Source: Selaginella tamariscina (lineage: Eukaryota; Streptophyta; Lycopodiopsida; Selaginellales; Selaginellaceae). Taken from it: DNA of 64,000 bases. The DNA lies in contig PUQB01000302.1 in NCBI GenBank assembly GCA_003024785.1, positions 159,001 to 223,000 on the forward strand, in the 5' to 3' direction. Numbering within the stretch: the stretch's first letter is position 1; each line of letters starts with the position of its first letter. The notes below the pieces were generated by a model. It ran no database searches. It was not told where the DNA came from and saw nothing but the letters and a program-made list of their open reading frames with translations. The translations under genes and the position numbers were made by a program. Shown here one piece after another: positions 50,684 to 64,000 of this stretch.

Positions 50684-53600
50684 CACCTCCTCCCTAAGGA
50701 CGAGTTCCACGAGTCTTGGACCTGGTTTAGCAGGATAACGCCGATGGAAGCAGCAACTTTGGAAGAAGCATGGAGTAAGTTGGATGCAGGTTCCCAAGTG
50801 CGATCGGTAGGCAAATAACCTTTCCAATCCACCAAGTATTGAAGTTGGCGGCGATGAAGACGAGAATCAAGGATGGCTGCAACTTCGTACTCAGGTTCAC
50901 CATCAATGACCACAGGAGGGGGAGGAGAAGAAGCACGACCAGGAAGAGAAGAAGGATGATACGGCTCCAACAAAGAGGTGTGAAACACAGGATGAAGTTT
51001 CACCGTAGATGGTAACTCGAGTCGGAAAGCTACAGGATTGACCTCAGGCAATCCTGTAAGGGCCCAATCGTTGAAAATCCAACTTAGAAGAAGGCCTGTT
51101 GGTGCGAATATGCCACGAAGAAGCCACACGAGATCACCAATCTTGTATGCAGGTGCCGGTTGACGATGAGCATCAGCATGTGCGCTTGTACCGTTCCTGT
51201 GCCTGCTGAAGATGAACCCGGAGATCCTCATGTACCTGACGAAGATGCTAGACGATCCTGTACTGCAGGAGCGGAAGAAGGAGAAGCAGGAGGAGCAAAG
51301 TCAAAACGTGGATGGTAGCCTGTAAGAGCAAAGAAAGGTGTCTGGCCTGTAGATGCGTGAACGGAGTTGTTGTAGGCAAACTCCGCCATTGGAAGAAGGT
51401 CCAACCAGTTGTCTGTTGGTAACTGATGAAGCAGCAAGATATTGCTCCAAGGTCTGAATTGTGCGTTCTGACTGCCCATCAGTTTGTGGATGGTATCCTG
51501 AAGAAAGGTCCGCTTTAACCTGTAGACTCCGGAGAAGTTCTCGCCAAAACTTGGACATGAATTGTGGGCCTCGATCAGAAACAATGCTCTCAGGAAGACC
51601 ATGGTGTCGGAATACTTGCGGATCACCAACTCAGGTTGTCTGGCCTGTAGCAGTCTTGTGACATGGTAGGAAATGAGCCTGTTTGGTGAAACGGTCAACC
51701 ACCACAAGAACTGCATCAAATCCACGAGGAGGAAGATCTGTGAGGAAATCCATAGAAATGGATCTCCAAGGAGCAGAAGGAACAGGAAGAGGACGAAGAA
51801 GACCAGAGGGTGTGACGAGGCATCTTCGACCTATTGCAGGTGTCACAACTCCGTACAAACTTGTCCACAAAACCTCGCAACCCAGGCCACCAATAGTTGC
51901 GAGTCACCAACTCAACTGTCTTGGCCACACCAAAATGTCCTGTAGCCGGGTATCATGACAATCCTGTACCACACGAGTCCTGCAAACACCAACAGGAACG
52001 TACAGGAGACCTTCCCGGTACAGGAGTCCATCCTGTATGGCAAACAACTTGTAGTCTGTACGGGAACTGGAGGAAGAGGAACTTGCGATGTCAGGACTAA
52101 TGTGTGAAAACATTCCTTGCCAAGTCGTCTGTAGCCAACTGCAAACGGATGTCCTGTAGGAGTGTGAATCTGCTGGAGCCTGATGAACTTGTAGTGCTGC
52201 AAGCCGAAGTCGATCAGGACCCAACAACACTTGCTTTTGACAGTCATATGCAGGATCGCCCGGGGTCGTGCAAGGTAAGAGCGCCTAGACAATGCATCCG
52301 CCTTGCCATTTGAAAACCAGGCCTGTAGATGATGACGAAATCAAAACGTGATAGGAACTCCGCCCACCTAGCCTGTCGCCGACTGAGAACTCGAGCCGTT
52401 TGAAAATACTCCAGGTTCTTGTGATCCGTAAGAACTTGTACAGGATGCGCAGCACCTTCCAGGAAATGCCGCCACTCCTCGAACGAATCCACAATGGCCT
52501 TGAGTTCCTTGTCATGAATCTCGTAATTGATCTCGCCGAAAGGAACTTACGAGAGTGAAAAGCTACAGGATGAAGCAACTTGTCTTCTCCAACTTGTGAT
52601 AGACAGATCCTACTGCAAAATCCGAGGCATCTGCTTCAACGAAGAAGGGACGAGAAGGATCAGGATGTGCTAAAATCGGAGCTGTCGTGAAGGCGTCCTT
52701 GAGTGTTGTGAATGCATGTTCCGCCTTGTCGGACCAAGAGAACACTCCTGTGCGCTTGGTGAGTTCCGTGAGTGGAAGTACACGCTTGGAGAAGTCCTGT
52801 ATGAAACGCCTGTAGAAGTTTGCAAAGCCAAGGAAACATTGTACGTCTCGTACAGACTTGGGCCTCTCCCACTCCGTGATAGTCTTCACCTTGTGCATGT
52901 CCATGGAAACGCCAGCAGGAGAGACGATGTAGCCCAAGAACTCCACAGTATCCCTATCGAAGAAACACTTCTCCAACTTCGCATACAGGCCATGCTCGGA
53001 AGCCTCTGTAGGACTAGTCGTACATGCTTGTCATGAGCCGCTGGTCCTTGGAGAAAATCAAAATGTCATCGAGGTAGATTACCACAAACTGGTCCAAGAA
53101 GTCACGAAAGATGTCGTTCACCATGTGTTGGAACACGGCTGGGGCATTGGTAAGTCCGAAAGGCATCACCGTGTACTCGAAGTGTCCATACCTTGTACGA
53201 AAGGCAGTCTTCCACTCATCGCCTGGACGAATCCGTACAAGATTGTAAGCCCCTCGTAAGTCGATCTTCGTGAACACCTTTGCTCCTTGCAGCCGATCGA
53301 GAAGTTCCGGGATCAATGGCAACGGGTACCGATTCCGAATGGTGACTTGATTCAAACCTCTGTAGTCCACAACCAAACGTAAACTCCCATCTTTCTTCTT
53401 GACAAAGAAGATAGGTGCTCCTGCAGGGGACTTTGAGTGACGAATGAAGCCGGATGCCAAGTTTTCCTCGATGTACTGACGAAGAACCTCCAATTCTGTA
53501 GGTGACAGTGCATAAATCGGTCCGAACGGTGGAGTCTTTCCTTCCACAAGATCGATAGGACAGTTAGGACCTGTGAACAGGAAGAACTGCAGCCTTGTGC

Positions 53601-55714
53601 TTGTCAAAAACGTCCTGAAAGGAGTGATACTTGGATGGCAGGAAGAAGGAGGAGAAGAAGAAGGAACAGGAGAAGGAGATTGAAAAACAGGGAGTCAGAT
53701 ACAGGAAAGGTAGAAGAGGACGTAGGAGTTACTTGAAGGCAAAAAGATGAAAAGGAGCAGGATCAGTGGCAAGTTCATGCATGGTAGTGGTAAGAACTCG
53801 GAGAGGAGAAGGAGGGAGCTGTGATTGAAAAAGAGGAAGGATCTTGGGGGTGGAACAGAAGAAGAGTAATGAAAAGAGGCAGGATTGGGAGAAACATGTG
53901 TGGATGTTGACAAGTGTACAGGATTGGAAGAATCCTGTACAGAAGTCCGTGGATGCACAGGAGTGAGGAGAGCCTGTGAGTGTGCTGACGAACCAATAGG
54001 AGGTGGATCCTGTTGAGGAGGAACCTTCGACACTGATACAGGATTGGAAGAACCCTGTACAGGAATCCGCAAACTTACAGGAGTGGAGAGAGCCTGCGGA
54101 TGTGCTGAGGAACTGACATGAGGTGAATCCTGTCGAGGAGGAGTCTTCAACACTGATACAGGAACAGGCACGGTCAATCCTGTAGCTTGTACTGCCTCAG
54201 ACACTAAGGATGTATCCTGCACAAGGAAGGTACAGGATTGATCCTGTTGCCGAGAGGAAAACGTGAGCGTCCTAGACCTCCAGTCGATCTGAGGATTTGC
54301 AACAACGAACCATGGCATGCCCAAAATGATGGGAGTCGACCGAGTCTTGATCAAGTTGAAGGAAATCGAACAGTTGAATGGCCATGACTGCAAGAGAGAG
54401 GTTTGGTAGCATGGGTAACTGCGCCAGAAGCAATCAGACGACCATCGGCCACCTCTACAGGAACTGCACGCTTCAACTTCACCACCGGAATGCCATGTTG
54501 AGTTGCAAAAGTGTCATCCATGAAGCATGCATTTGCACCAGTGTCTAACAGGGCAAACTCCTTGAGCTCTCGATTATTAGATGAATGTGTACAGGAAACT
54601 TGAGTGATGGAATGGTATGAGCAGCACCAATGGAGCCTGCACCTACGTCCAACTTCGTGGCTCCTAGACGAAGTGAACATTGAAGTTTTCCGACTGAACT
54701 TCAGCTTCAACTTCACGCGTCTTGAACTTCCTGGCTTTAATAGGACATTCGCCGCCTTGTGTCCTGCTTCACCACAATACAAACATAGATTCTCACTGCG
54801 ACGTTGCTTCTCAGCAGGAAAGTGAGCCACGCTTGTATTTCTCAACCTCCATAGGAACTCCAGAAGGTGTCGCAGGAGTATGTACCACAGCTGCAGGATT
54901 GGTTTGCAGGAACTGCTGACGGATTTTTCCTGACGCTCGAACAAGCGGTTGTCGCAGCGAACGGCCTGTTGCATGATCTCCGCTAATGTTTGGGCATCCG
55001 GTAACGTAAGGAGAAGGTCCTTCACGTCATCCCTCAACCCAAAACGGAAGTGTTCAATCAATGCAGTCTCGTCCCATGGAATGTTCGTGCAAAGTTGCTG
55101 AAATTCGGATGCATAAAGGAAGCTGGTCGAGATCCTTGTGTGAGCTTTCGTAACTTCGTGCATGCGAACGGTACTTATCGGATCTCCAAAGCAAGCTTCA
55201 AAGGCAGCCACGAAACCTTCAAAGTCTTCCATCAATGGGTCGTCACGCTCCAGCAAAGGGGCAACCCAAGCCCGTGGAGATCCAACTAGTAGGGATGCCA
55301 AAAGGCCAACCTTTTGTGCATCAGTCGAGTAGCGGCGTGGTTGCATGCGGATCAAAAGCCTATCTGATTCAGGAACCCTTGGAAATCGGCACGATTGCCA
55401 TTGAACTTTTCTGGCATGCTGATCTTCGGCTCCGAAAAAGTGTTCGATGGAGAGGAAACCACGATGCTTGAGAGAGAGCCTGCGCAGCAGCCTTGGAGGA
55501 TGCATCAGCAGCTGCATGTGCCGTTGGTGGAACCTTGCAGATCTGTGACCACTTGGCGCAAAGTGGCCAGCTCATGAAGCAATATTTGGTGCTCGCGTTG
55601 AAATTGCTCAAAATCCCATGATCTATGAAAGAAAAAAGGAGGAAAACGAAGGAGAAGAATCAAGGAAAAAAAAGTAGCTGAAATCGAAAGCTATGAAAGC
55701 AGTTACTATCAAAC

Positions 55715-56216
55715 TGTCAAGCCACGATCCAGGAACAAGGAAGTGAGCAGGATTCCAGAACAAGGAAGCTTGACTCAGAAGCAGGACAAGGAGCAGGAAG
55801 GAGCAGGAAGGAATAGGAACCAGGAACAAGACAAGAGCAAGGAGGCAAGGAGCAAGACAAGACAAGATTGATCGTAGAAAGACTGGTGTTGATAGTAACT
55901 GATTGTACAACAATTAGGTCGGAGCTTTTATACTCACAACTCCAAGCTAATCTGGTCATGAGTCTAATCTGGTCATGAGCTAAAAATAGTGACCCTTATC
56001 CTCTAGGCATATCCTATAGTATATCCTATAGGCATATCCTATAGGAATATCCTATAGGTATATCCTGTAGGAATATCCTGTAGGTATATCCTATAGGCAT
56101 ATCCTGTAGGAATATCCTATAGGTATATCCTGTAGGAATATCTACAGGCATATCCTATAGGTATATCCTATAGGCATATCTGTAATCCGTATTGCATCCT
56201 GTATCAGGTTGTGACA
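55715..56216 (-). repeat. LTR of chromovirus B (5' LTR in element orientation)
   Basis: 502 bp, TG...CA. It is longer than its partner mainly because it holds more copies of the 13-bp unit. Confidence 0.9.
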
Positions 56217-56221
56217 GTGAG

Positions 56222-57429
56222 TAGCAAAAAATTGGCCTTGGTCGTGCTTCAAGGCATGACTACTTTTGCAATAAGCAAGGATTCTTTGTATAGGCTAAGA
56301 AAATGGCTTGAAGTTCTCAAGCTTGATTGTGTGTTAGAAGTTGTTGATCCTTCAAAGCAAGTTCGTACATGAATTGGCAAAGTTGCAAACAATGGAAAGG
56401 GCCAAAGGGGACTTTGTTAATGAAGATGCAATAAGAATTAACACCCTAATGCAAACACAAGCACGCATGTTTTGTTAAAGTATTAAACCCCTCAACATTA
56501 ATTGTTAAAGTTTTTAAACCCAAGGGCTAACACATAACAACATGTGGCTGTTAAATAGCCATTCATCGTTAATATTTTGTATGAACAACGCTAAGTCTTA
56601 CAAGACAACCATTAGCAAGAGCTTTTGCAACTTAAGAATCGATTGAGGCAGAAGAAAATAAAGGACAAAGCCAAGATCATTATTCCCTCTAAACTAGAGA
56701 TGTGATCTTGATGAGGTATGCAATCTTTATGCTTGTGAAATTTAGATTTATCTTGTGAATCACTATGCAGTGCTAACTACATCAAAAGCTAATATGATAA
56801 AAATCACAATCATTACAAGAAGATGAAGTTCTATGTCGGGATAGTTTCGAAGATCTCCTTACTAAGCTCATGAAACACTAGGATGCACTTGAAAAAAAAC
56901 TCAATTGACTCTTTTAAAGCTCATAAGATCATGGCTATTTGAAAATGTTTTTAATGATAAAGTTTTTACTTAAATTGTCATTGTTGTTCGGGTGACCACT
57001 ACATTCTTTGAATACATCAAAATGTTACTTCACTTTGAACTCACACAACACGAATTTCTTATAAAAAAAACTCAAGATCAATGACATTAGTTCCTAAAGT
57101 AGAAAAGCAATAAATTGATGCAATGTGGATTGTTGGTGACTCTTGAGAGATGTAATAGAAGAGAAGGTAGTCATTGATAAGGTAGTGTATGCACCAGTGG
57201 CTAGGTTTCTTGAATTGGGAACGAATGGGACACATAAGCATGGATGAGACCAAAGAGGAGAGGTAAATAATGGCTTTGTTTTTTCCTCACACTAACAATT
57301 AATTCAAGATGTGAGAGGCATTTTGATGAAGAATAAAAAGATTTTTCAAAATTTGTATTCAATAATGGAATCAATGAGTCAAAGTTGGAATGACTGCCTC
57401 TTAGATATGTATATAGTGGTGATGTTGAA
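56222..57429. other. Spacer with an LTR-family fragment
   Basis: 56445-56600 matches two parts of the solo LTR at 7026-8683. 'caccctaatgcaaacacaagc' resembles the LTR interior near 7670, and then 'tgttaaagtttttaaaccc' to 'acaacgctaagtc' resembles the LTR start at 7026-7110. It is therefore a rearranged or nested remnant. The remainder may be decayed upstream parts of the copia relic that follows, but I cannot confirm this. Confidence 0.5.
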
Positions 57430-57611
57430 AATCAAGTCAGTCGTAGGATTCCCCTTTTGAAGAATGCCTCATTTATTCCTCATTTGATGAAGAACTTAGT
57501 CTTAGTGGTAAAAGTAATGAATATTGGATTGAATGTAAACTTTACCTTAAAGAAATGCAAGGCTACTTTACATGGAAAAACACTTTTTTGTTACTTTGTG
57601 AGTTTGGAACT
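57430..57611 (+). mobile_element. Ty1/copia gag-pre-integrase relic (fossil)
   Basis: The plus strand reads LKNASFIPHLMKNLVLVVKV, then MNIGLNVNF and CKATLHGK. This matches the conserved L-x-N-V-L-Y-V-P-x-L-x-x-N-L-L-S-V segment just before the integrase of Ty1/copia elements. It stops at 57611, where a solo LTR begins. The sequence after 63913 is the other side of that insertion. It is a small broken remnant. Confidence 0.65.
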
Positions 57612-58429
57612 TGTCAGAGTTTTTACCTGGTGCCACAAAGGCGGCTTGCCAGGTGTCAACCTTGGAATCCCCTCTCTGGAAACCCCATGGAATTTGGTAA
57701 AATAACCCGTATTAGGAACCCAAGCCCTAGGAACTTAAACCCCTAGCTGACTAAGTTCACGAACGAGACTCACCTTGTGAATCAGGATACACTGACTAGC
57801 CGAGCTTTAGGTGTCGTTCCTAGCTTGGCGTGGTTGAGGTAGCCGGAGCAAGGCCTCAACCACTAGTTTTGCGGAACGTGAGCTCGGGCTATGCCTTTGA
57901 GCTTGCGAGCAGGTTTTCGGACCAAGGAATCTGACTAACTCCTTGGAAGTGACGTGCCCCTATCTCAAAGGCAAGATCCTGCCAACGATAAGGATAATCT
58001 AACCCTAGAGTGGGTTGTACCCTATTGTGTGGAAGTTTGGGCGGCACCTTGACGACACAAGCTTAGCTTGCACCGGTAGGAGGTTAACAAGCTCTCTTTT
58101 GAACCCAGGAAGCCTCACTACAATACTCTACCTTATTTATGTGACGGACACCCCCCCCCTCTGTTTACCTAAATGAGTAAGTGGGCTGGCACGGAAATGC
58201 CAGCCCTTAGAGAAAATGGTTGTCCTAACCTAACCATAAACCTAACCCTAGGGGGGGGGTATTAGGGCGTGGGGTTAGGGAAACCCTAGGGTTAGGTCAA
58301 CCCTAGGGTGTCCTAACCCTTTTTGACAAGCTATATTTAACGAAAAACCTATCTTTGCAACGTCAAACTGGGGGAGAGTTTTTTAGAGGGTAAGTACTAC
58401 CTTCGCCTAGAGTTTCTCGAGGTACCTAG

Positions 58430-58800
58430 TGTCAAGCCACGACCTAAGAGCAAGATAACAACAAGAAGGCTTGACTTAAGAACAAGGCAAGAGCAAGGAA
58501 CAAGACAAGAATGATCGTAGAATGACTGGTGTTGATAGTAACTGATTGTACAATAATTAGGTCGGAGCTTTTATGCTCACAACTCCAAGCTAATCTGGTC
58601 ATGAGTCTAATATGGTTATGAGCTAAAATAATGACCCTTATCCTTTAAGCATATCCTGTAGTATCCTATAGGCATATCCTATAGGAATATCCTGTAAGTA
58701 TATCCTGTAGGAATATCCTGTAGGTATATCCTATAGGCATATCCTGTAGGAATATCCTGTAAGTATATCCTATAGGCATATCTTGTATCCGATTGTGACA
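58430..58800 (-). repeat. LTR of chromovirus C (3' LTR in element orientation)
   Basis: 371 bp, TG...CA, with tandem 13-bp units at about 58655-58790. Confidence 0.9.
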
Positions 58801-61245
58801 GCACCTCCTCCCTAGGACGAGTTCCACGAGTCTTGGGACCTGGTTTAGCAGGATAACGCCGATGGAAAGCAGCAACTTTGAAGAAACATGGAGTAAGTTG
58901 GATGCAGGTTCCCAAGTGCGATCAGTAGGCAAATAACCTTTCCAATCCACCAAGTATTGAAGTTGGTAGCGATGAAGACGAGAATCAAGGATGGCTACAA
59001 CTTCATATTCAGGTTCATCGTCAATGACCACAGGAGGGGGAGGAGAAGAAGCACGACCAAGAAGAGAAGAAGGATGATACGGCTCCAACAAAGAAGTGTG
59101 AAACACAGGATGAAATTTCACCGTAGATGGTAACTCGAGTCGAAAAAGCTACAGGATTGACCTCAACCGCAATTTTGTAAGGGCCCAATCATTGAAATCC
59201 AACTTAGAAGAAGGTTTGTTGGTGCGAATATACGACGAAGAAGCCACACAGATCACCAATCTTGTATGTAGGTGCCGGTTGACAATGAGCATCAACATAA
59301 TGCTTGTACCGTTCCTGTGCCTGCTGAAGAAGAACCCGGAGATCCTGTACCTAACGAAGATGCTGGAGACGATCCTGTACTGCAGGAGCAGAAGAAGGAG
59401 AAGCAGGAAGAGCAAAGTCAAAACGTGGATGGTAGCCTGTAAGAGCAAAGAAAGGTGTCTAACCTGTAAATGCGTGAACGGAGTTGTTGTAGGCAAACTC
59501 CGCCATTGGAAGAAGGTCCAACTAGTTGTCCTATTGGTAACTAATGAAGCAACGAAGATATTGCTCCAAGGTCTAAATCATGCGTTCTGATTGCCCATCA
59601 GTTGTGGATGGTATCCTGAAGAAAGGTCCGCTTTAACCTGTAGACTCCGGAGAAGTTCTTGCCAAAACTTGGACATGAATTGTGGGCCTCGATCAGAAAC
59701 AATGCTCTCAGGAAGACCATGATGTCGGAATACTTCGCGGATCACCAACTCAGCAGTTGTCTGGCCTGTAGCAGTCTTGTGACATGGTAGGAAATGAGCT
59801 GTTTGGTGAAACGTCAACCACCACAAGAACTGCATCAAATCCACGAGAAGGAGGAAGATCTGTGAGGAAATCCATAGAAATGGATCTTCAAGGAGCAGAA
59901 GGAACAGGAAGAGGACGAAGAAGACCAGAGGGCGCATGACGAGGCATCTTTGACCTATTGCAGGTGTCACAACTCCGTACAAATTTGTCCATAAAACCTC
60001 GCAACCCATGCCACCAATAGTTGCGAGTCACCAACTCAATTGTCTTGGCCACACCAAAATGTCATGTAGCCGGGGTATCATGACAATCCTGTACCACACG
60101 AGTCCTGCAAACACCAACAGGAACATACAGAAGACCTTCCCGATACAGGAGTCTGTCCTGTATGGTAAACAACTTGTAGTCTGTACGGGAACTGGAGGAA
60201 GAGGAACTTGCGATGTCAGGACTAATGTGTGAAAACACATTCCTTGCCAAGTCGTTTGTAGCCAACTGCAAACGGATGTCCTGTAGGAGTGTGGAATCTG
60301 CTGGAGCCTGATGAACTTGTAGTGCTGCAAGCCGAAGTTGATCAGGACCCAACAACACTTGCTTTTGACAGTCATATGCAGGATCGCCTGGGGTTGGTGC
60401 AAGGTAAGAGCGCCTAGACAATGCATCTGCCTTGCCATTTCGAAAACCAGGCCTGTAGATGATGACGAAATCAAAACGTGATAGGAACTCCGCCACCTAG
60501 CCTGTCGCCGACTGAGAACTCGAGCCGTTTGAAAATACTCCAAGTTCTTGTGATCCGTAAGAACTTGTACAGGATGCAGCACCTTCCAGGAAATGCCACC
60601 ACTCCTCGAACGAATCCACAATGGCCTTGAGTTCCTTGTCATGAATCTCGTAATTGATCTCCGCCGAAAGGAACTTACGAGAGTGAAAAGCTACAGGATG
60701 AAGCAACTTATCTTCTCCAACTTGTGATAGAACAGATCCTACTGCAAAATCCGAGGCATCTGCTTCAACGAAGAAGGGACGAGAAGGATCAGGATGTGCT
60801 AAAATCGGAGCTGTCGTGAAGATGTCTTGAGTGTTGTGAATGCATGTTCCCTTGTCGGACCAAGAAAACACTCCTGTGCGCTTGGTGAGTTCCGTGAGTG
60901 GAAGTACACGCTTGAGAAGTCCTGTATGAAACGCATGTAGAAGTTTGCAAAGCCAAGGAAACATTGTACATCTTGTACAGACTTGGGCCTCTCCCACTCC
61001 GCGATAATCTTCACCTTGTGCATGTCCATGGAAACGCCAGCAGGAGAGACGATGTAGCCCAAGAACTCCACAGTATCCCTGTCGAAAAAACACTTCTCCA
61101 ACTTCGCATACAGGCCATGCTCGCGAAGCCTCTATAAGACTATTCGTACATGCTTGTCATGAGCCGCCTGGTCCTTAGAAAATCAAAATGTCATCGAGGT
61201 AGATTATCACAAACTGGTCCAAGAAGTCATGAAAGATGTCGTTCA

Positions 61246-61335
<90 letters not shown>

Positions 61336-63382
61336 TCACTCATCGCCTGGATGAATCCGTACAAGATTGTAAGCCCCTCATAAGTCAATCTTCGTGAACA
61401 CTTTGCTCCTTGCAACCGATCGAGAAGTTCCGGGATCAATGGCAACGGGTACCGGTTTGAATGGTGACTTGATTCAAACCTCTGTAGTCCACAACCAAAT
61501 GTAAACTCCCATCTTTCTTCTTGACAAAGAAGATAGGTGCTCCTGCAGGGACTTTGAGTGACGAATGAAGCCGGATGCCAAGTTTTCCTCGATGTACTGA
61601 CGAAGAACCTCCAATTCTGTAGGTGACAGTGCATAAATCGGTCCGAACGTGGAGTCTTTCCTTCCACAAGATCGATAGGACAGTCGTAGACCTGTGAACA
61701 GGAAGAACTGCAGCCTTGTGCTTGTCAAAAACGTTCTGAAAGGAGTGATACTTGGATGGTAGGGAAGAAGGAGGAGGAGAAGGAACAGGAGAAGAAGATT
61801 GAAAAACAGGGGAATCAGATACAGGAAAGGTAGAAGAGGACGTAGAGTTACTTGAAAGGCAAAAAGATGAAAAGGAGCAAGATCAGTGGCAAGTTCATGC
61901 ATGGTAGTGGTAAGAACTCGAAGAGGAGGAGGGAGCTGTGATTGAAAAAGAGGAAGGATCTTGGGGGGTGGAACAGAAGAAAAGTAATGAAAAGAGGCAG
62001 AATTGGGAGAAACATGTGTGGATGTTGACAAATGTACAGGATTGAAAGAATCTTGTACAGAAGTCAGTGGATACACAGGAGTGAGGAGAACTTGTGAGTG
62101 TGCTGATGAACCAATAGGAGGTGGATCTTGTCGAGGAGGAGTCTTCAACACTGATATAGGAATAGGCACGGTCAATCCTGTAGCTTGTACTGCCTCAGAC
62201 ACTAAGGATGTATTCTGCACACAGGAAGGTACAAGATTGATCCTGGTTGCCGGAGAGGAAAATGTGAACGTCCTAGACCTCCAGTTGATGTGAGGATTTA
62301 CAACAACGAACCATGGCATGCCCAAAATGATGGGAGTCGACCGAGTCTTGATCAAGTTGAAGGAAATTGAAACAGTTGAATGCGCCATGACTGCAAGAGA
62401 GAGGTTTGGTAGCATGGGTAACTGCACCAGAAGCAATCAGACGACCATCGGCCACCTCTACAGGAACTGCACGCTTCAACTTCACCATCGAAATGCCATG
62501 TTAAGTTGCAAAAGTGTCATCCATGAAGCATGCATTTGCACCAGTGTCTAACAGGGAAAACTCTTTGAGCTCTCGATTATTGAGATGAATGTGTACAGGA
62601 AAACTTGAGTGATGGAATGGTATGAGCAGCACCAATGGAGCCTGCACCTACGTCCAACTTCGTGGCTCCTAAACGAAGTGAACATTGAAGTTTTCCGACT
62701 GAACTTCAGCTTCAACTTCACGCGTCTTGAACTTCCTGGCTTTAATAGGACATTCCGTTGCATAAACGGAAGCTGGTCGAGATCCTTGTGTGAACTTTCG
62801 TAACTTCGTGCATGCGGAACGGTAATTATCGAGATCTCCAAAGCAAGCTTCAAAGGCAGCCACAAAACCTTCAAAGTCTTCCATCAATGGGTTGTCACGT
62901 TCCAGCAAAGGGGCAACCCAAGCCCATGGAGATCCAAGTAGTAGGGATGCCAAAAGGCCAACCTTTGTGCATTAGTTGAGTAGCGGCGTGGTTGCATGCG
63001 GATCAAAAGCCTAATCTGATTTAAGAACCCTTGGAAATCGGCACGATTGCCATTAAACTTTTCTGGCATGCTAATCTTCAGCTCCGAAGAGGTGTTCGAT
63101 GTAGAGGAAATCACGAATGCTTGAGAGAGCCTGTGCAGCAGCCTTGGAGGATGCATCAGCAGCTGCATGCGCCGCGTTGGTGGAACCTTGCAGATCTGTG
63201 ACCACTTGGCGCAAAGTGGCTAGCTCATGAAGCAATATTTGGTGCTCGCGTTGAATTTGCTCAAAATCGGCCATGATCTACGAAAGAAAGAAAGAAAAAA
63301 AAAGGAGAAAAACAAAGGAGAAGAATCAAGGAAAAAAAAGTAGCTGAAAATCGAAAAGCTATGAAAGCAATTACTATCAAAC

Positions 63383-63759
63383 TGTTAAGCCACGACTTAA
63401 GAGCAAGATAACAACAAAAGGCTTGACTCAAGAACAAGGCAAGAGCAAGGAACAAGACAAGAATGATTGTAGAATGACTGGTGTTAATAGTAACTGATTG
63501 TACAATAATTAGGTCGGAGCTTTTTATACTCACAACTCCAAGCTAAGTCTAATATGGTTATGAGCTAAAAATAGTGACCCTTATCCTTTAAGCATATCCT
63601 ATAGTATATCCTATAGGCATATCCTATAGGAATATCTTGTAGGTATATCCTATAGGAATATCCTATAGGTATATCCTATAGGCATATCCTGTAGGAATAT
63701 CCTATAAGTATATCCTATAGGCATATCCTGTAACTCGTATCCTGTATCCGGTCGTGACA
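63383..63759 (-). repeat. LTR of chromovirus C (5' LTR in element orientation)
   Basis: 377 bp, TG...CA, with tandem 13-bp units at about 63590-63730. Confidence 0.9.
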
Positions 63760-63913
63760 CATAGTGACAGTCGACCGGACTACCCCTAAACACCTAAGTG
63801 CACTAAGCGGGGCTGTTTCTCACTATAACTAGGGTTCGCCACACAACTCGGTAGGTAACAACAATCAAACCCCAAAGTAAAGGGTCGAGTCATAGTAAAA
63901 TTATGACAGAACT

Positions 63914-64000
63914 TGTATGAGCTTCTCTCTTTCTACATCAAAATATTTGATTAGAACTCAACAAATGTTCCTCATGCCTGCATGTATCACAATGAACGCA
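63914..64000. other. Right flank of the nested insertion
   Basis: This sequence follows the GAACT duplication and should continue the copia relic at 57430-57611. It is too short to show a domain. Confidence 0.5.

Larger units (their letters stand above)
50228..56216 (-). mobile_element. Ty3/gypsy chromovirus, copy B, with both LTRs (fossil)
   Basis: This is a 5989-bp element with a perfect 5-bp duplication, GTGAG, at 50223-50227 and 56217-56221. The LTRs are 50228-50683 and 55715-56216, starting TGTCAAGCC and ending GTGACA. Coding is on the minus strand, in order: gag (about 55640-54800, with the zinc knuckle CLYCGEAGHKAAN), retropepsin (FALLDTGANACFMDDTFATQ, about 54540), reverse transcriptase (53607-53014, with YLDDILIF), RNase H (about 52976-52244), integrase (about 51928-51230, with HTLWSS... 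and [10 protein letters not shown]) and a C-terminal chromodomain (YEVAAILDSRL...LQYLVDWKGY, about 50890-50790). A purine-rich tract lies next to the 3' LTR (50684-50700). The chromodomain places it in the chromovirus clade. It is complete in layout but broken in several places. The perfect target duplication and similar LTRs point to a recent insertion. Confidence 0.93.

Overview
The window looks like nuclear DNA from a streptophyte plant, most likely a non-seed plant or a streptophyte alga. The evidence is plant-type interstitial telomere repeats (CCCTAAA), a pentatricopeptide-repeat (PPR) gene, a chromodomain-bearing Ty3/gypsy lineage, a PIF/Harbinger transposon and very short spliceosomal introns (53-63 nt) in several genes. 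I cannot name the species. Gene density is low. Much of the window is AT-rich spacer, microsatellite and transposon debris.

Layout: 1-5750 is an old minus-strand Ty3/gypsy fossil. 7026-8683 is a solo LTR with a perfect 5-bp target duplication (TSD). 9550-10560 is another gypsy gag/protease relic. 11449-14440 (minus) is a gene with an RNase H-like DUF7869-type domain preceded by two copies of a small beta-rich module. 14583-15052 and 18732-20204 are two arrays of an 18-bp perfect palindrome, GGCGGGATTAATCCCGCC. Between them lie AT-rich duplications, telomere-like repeats and a 1.2-kb compound microsatellite. 20548-23653 (plus) is a gene combining the same small module, a ParB/sulfiredoxin-like domain and a DNA-methyltransferase-like C-terminus. 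A single copy of the palindrome lies inside one of its 63-nt introns. 23926-25091 (plus) is an FCP1/NIF-like phosphatase. 27168-29391 (plus) is a P-loop NTPase with a restriction-nuclease-like end, related to Crinkler-type effectors and treated here as a fossil. 29990-31983 holds decayed LTR copies, 34302-34880 a pogo-like relic, and 35650-38813 a PIF/Harbinger element with both genes and both terminal inverted repeats (TIRs). 39395-45473 (plus) is a multi-exon PPR gene, probably of the PPR-SMR type, whose introns are full of microsatellites. 45474-50222 is AT-rich spacer. 50228-56216 and 58430-63759 are two chromoviruses of one family. The second sits inside a solo LTR (57612-63908), which itself sits in a Ty1/copia relic: a three-level nest dated by two sets of TSDs.

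The most unusual part is 11.4-25.1 kb. Two divergent genes share an N-terminal module, and each has an array of the same palindrome on its 5' side. One of them carries a ParB-like domain, a fold that in bacteria is known for binding short palindromes. I infer, without proof, that the arrays are recognition sites for one or both proteins. This could be a multi-gene mobile element with subterminal repeats, or a ParB/parS-like chromosome-binding system in a plant. Several genes carry single-base reading-frame shifts, some in homopolymers, so either decay or unpolished long-read consensus is possible.
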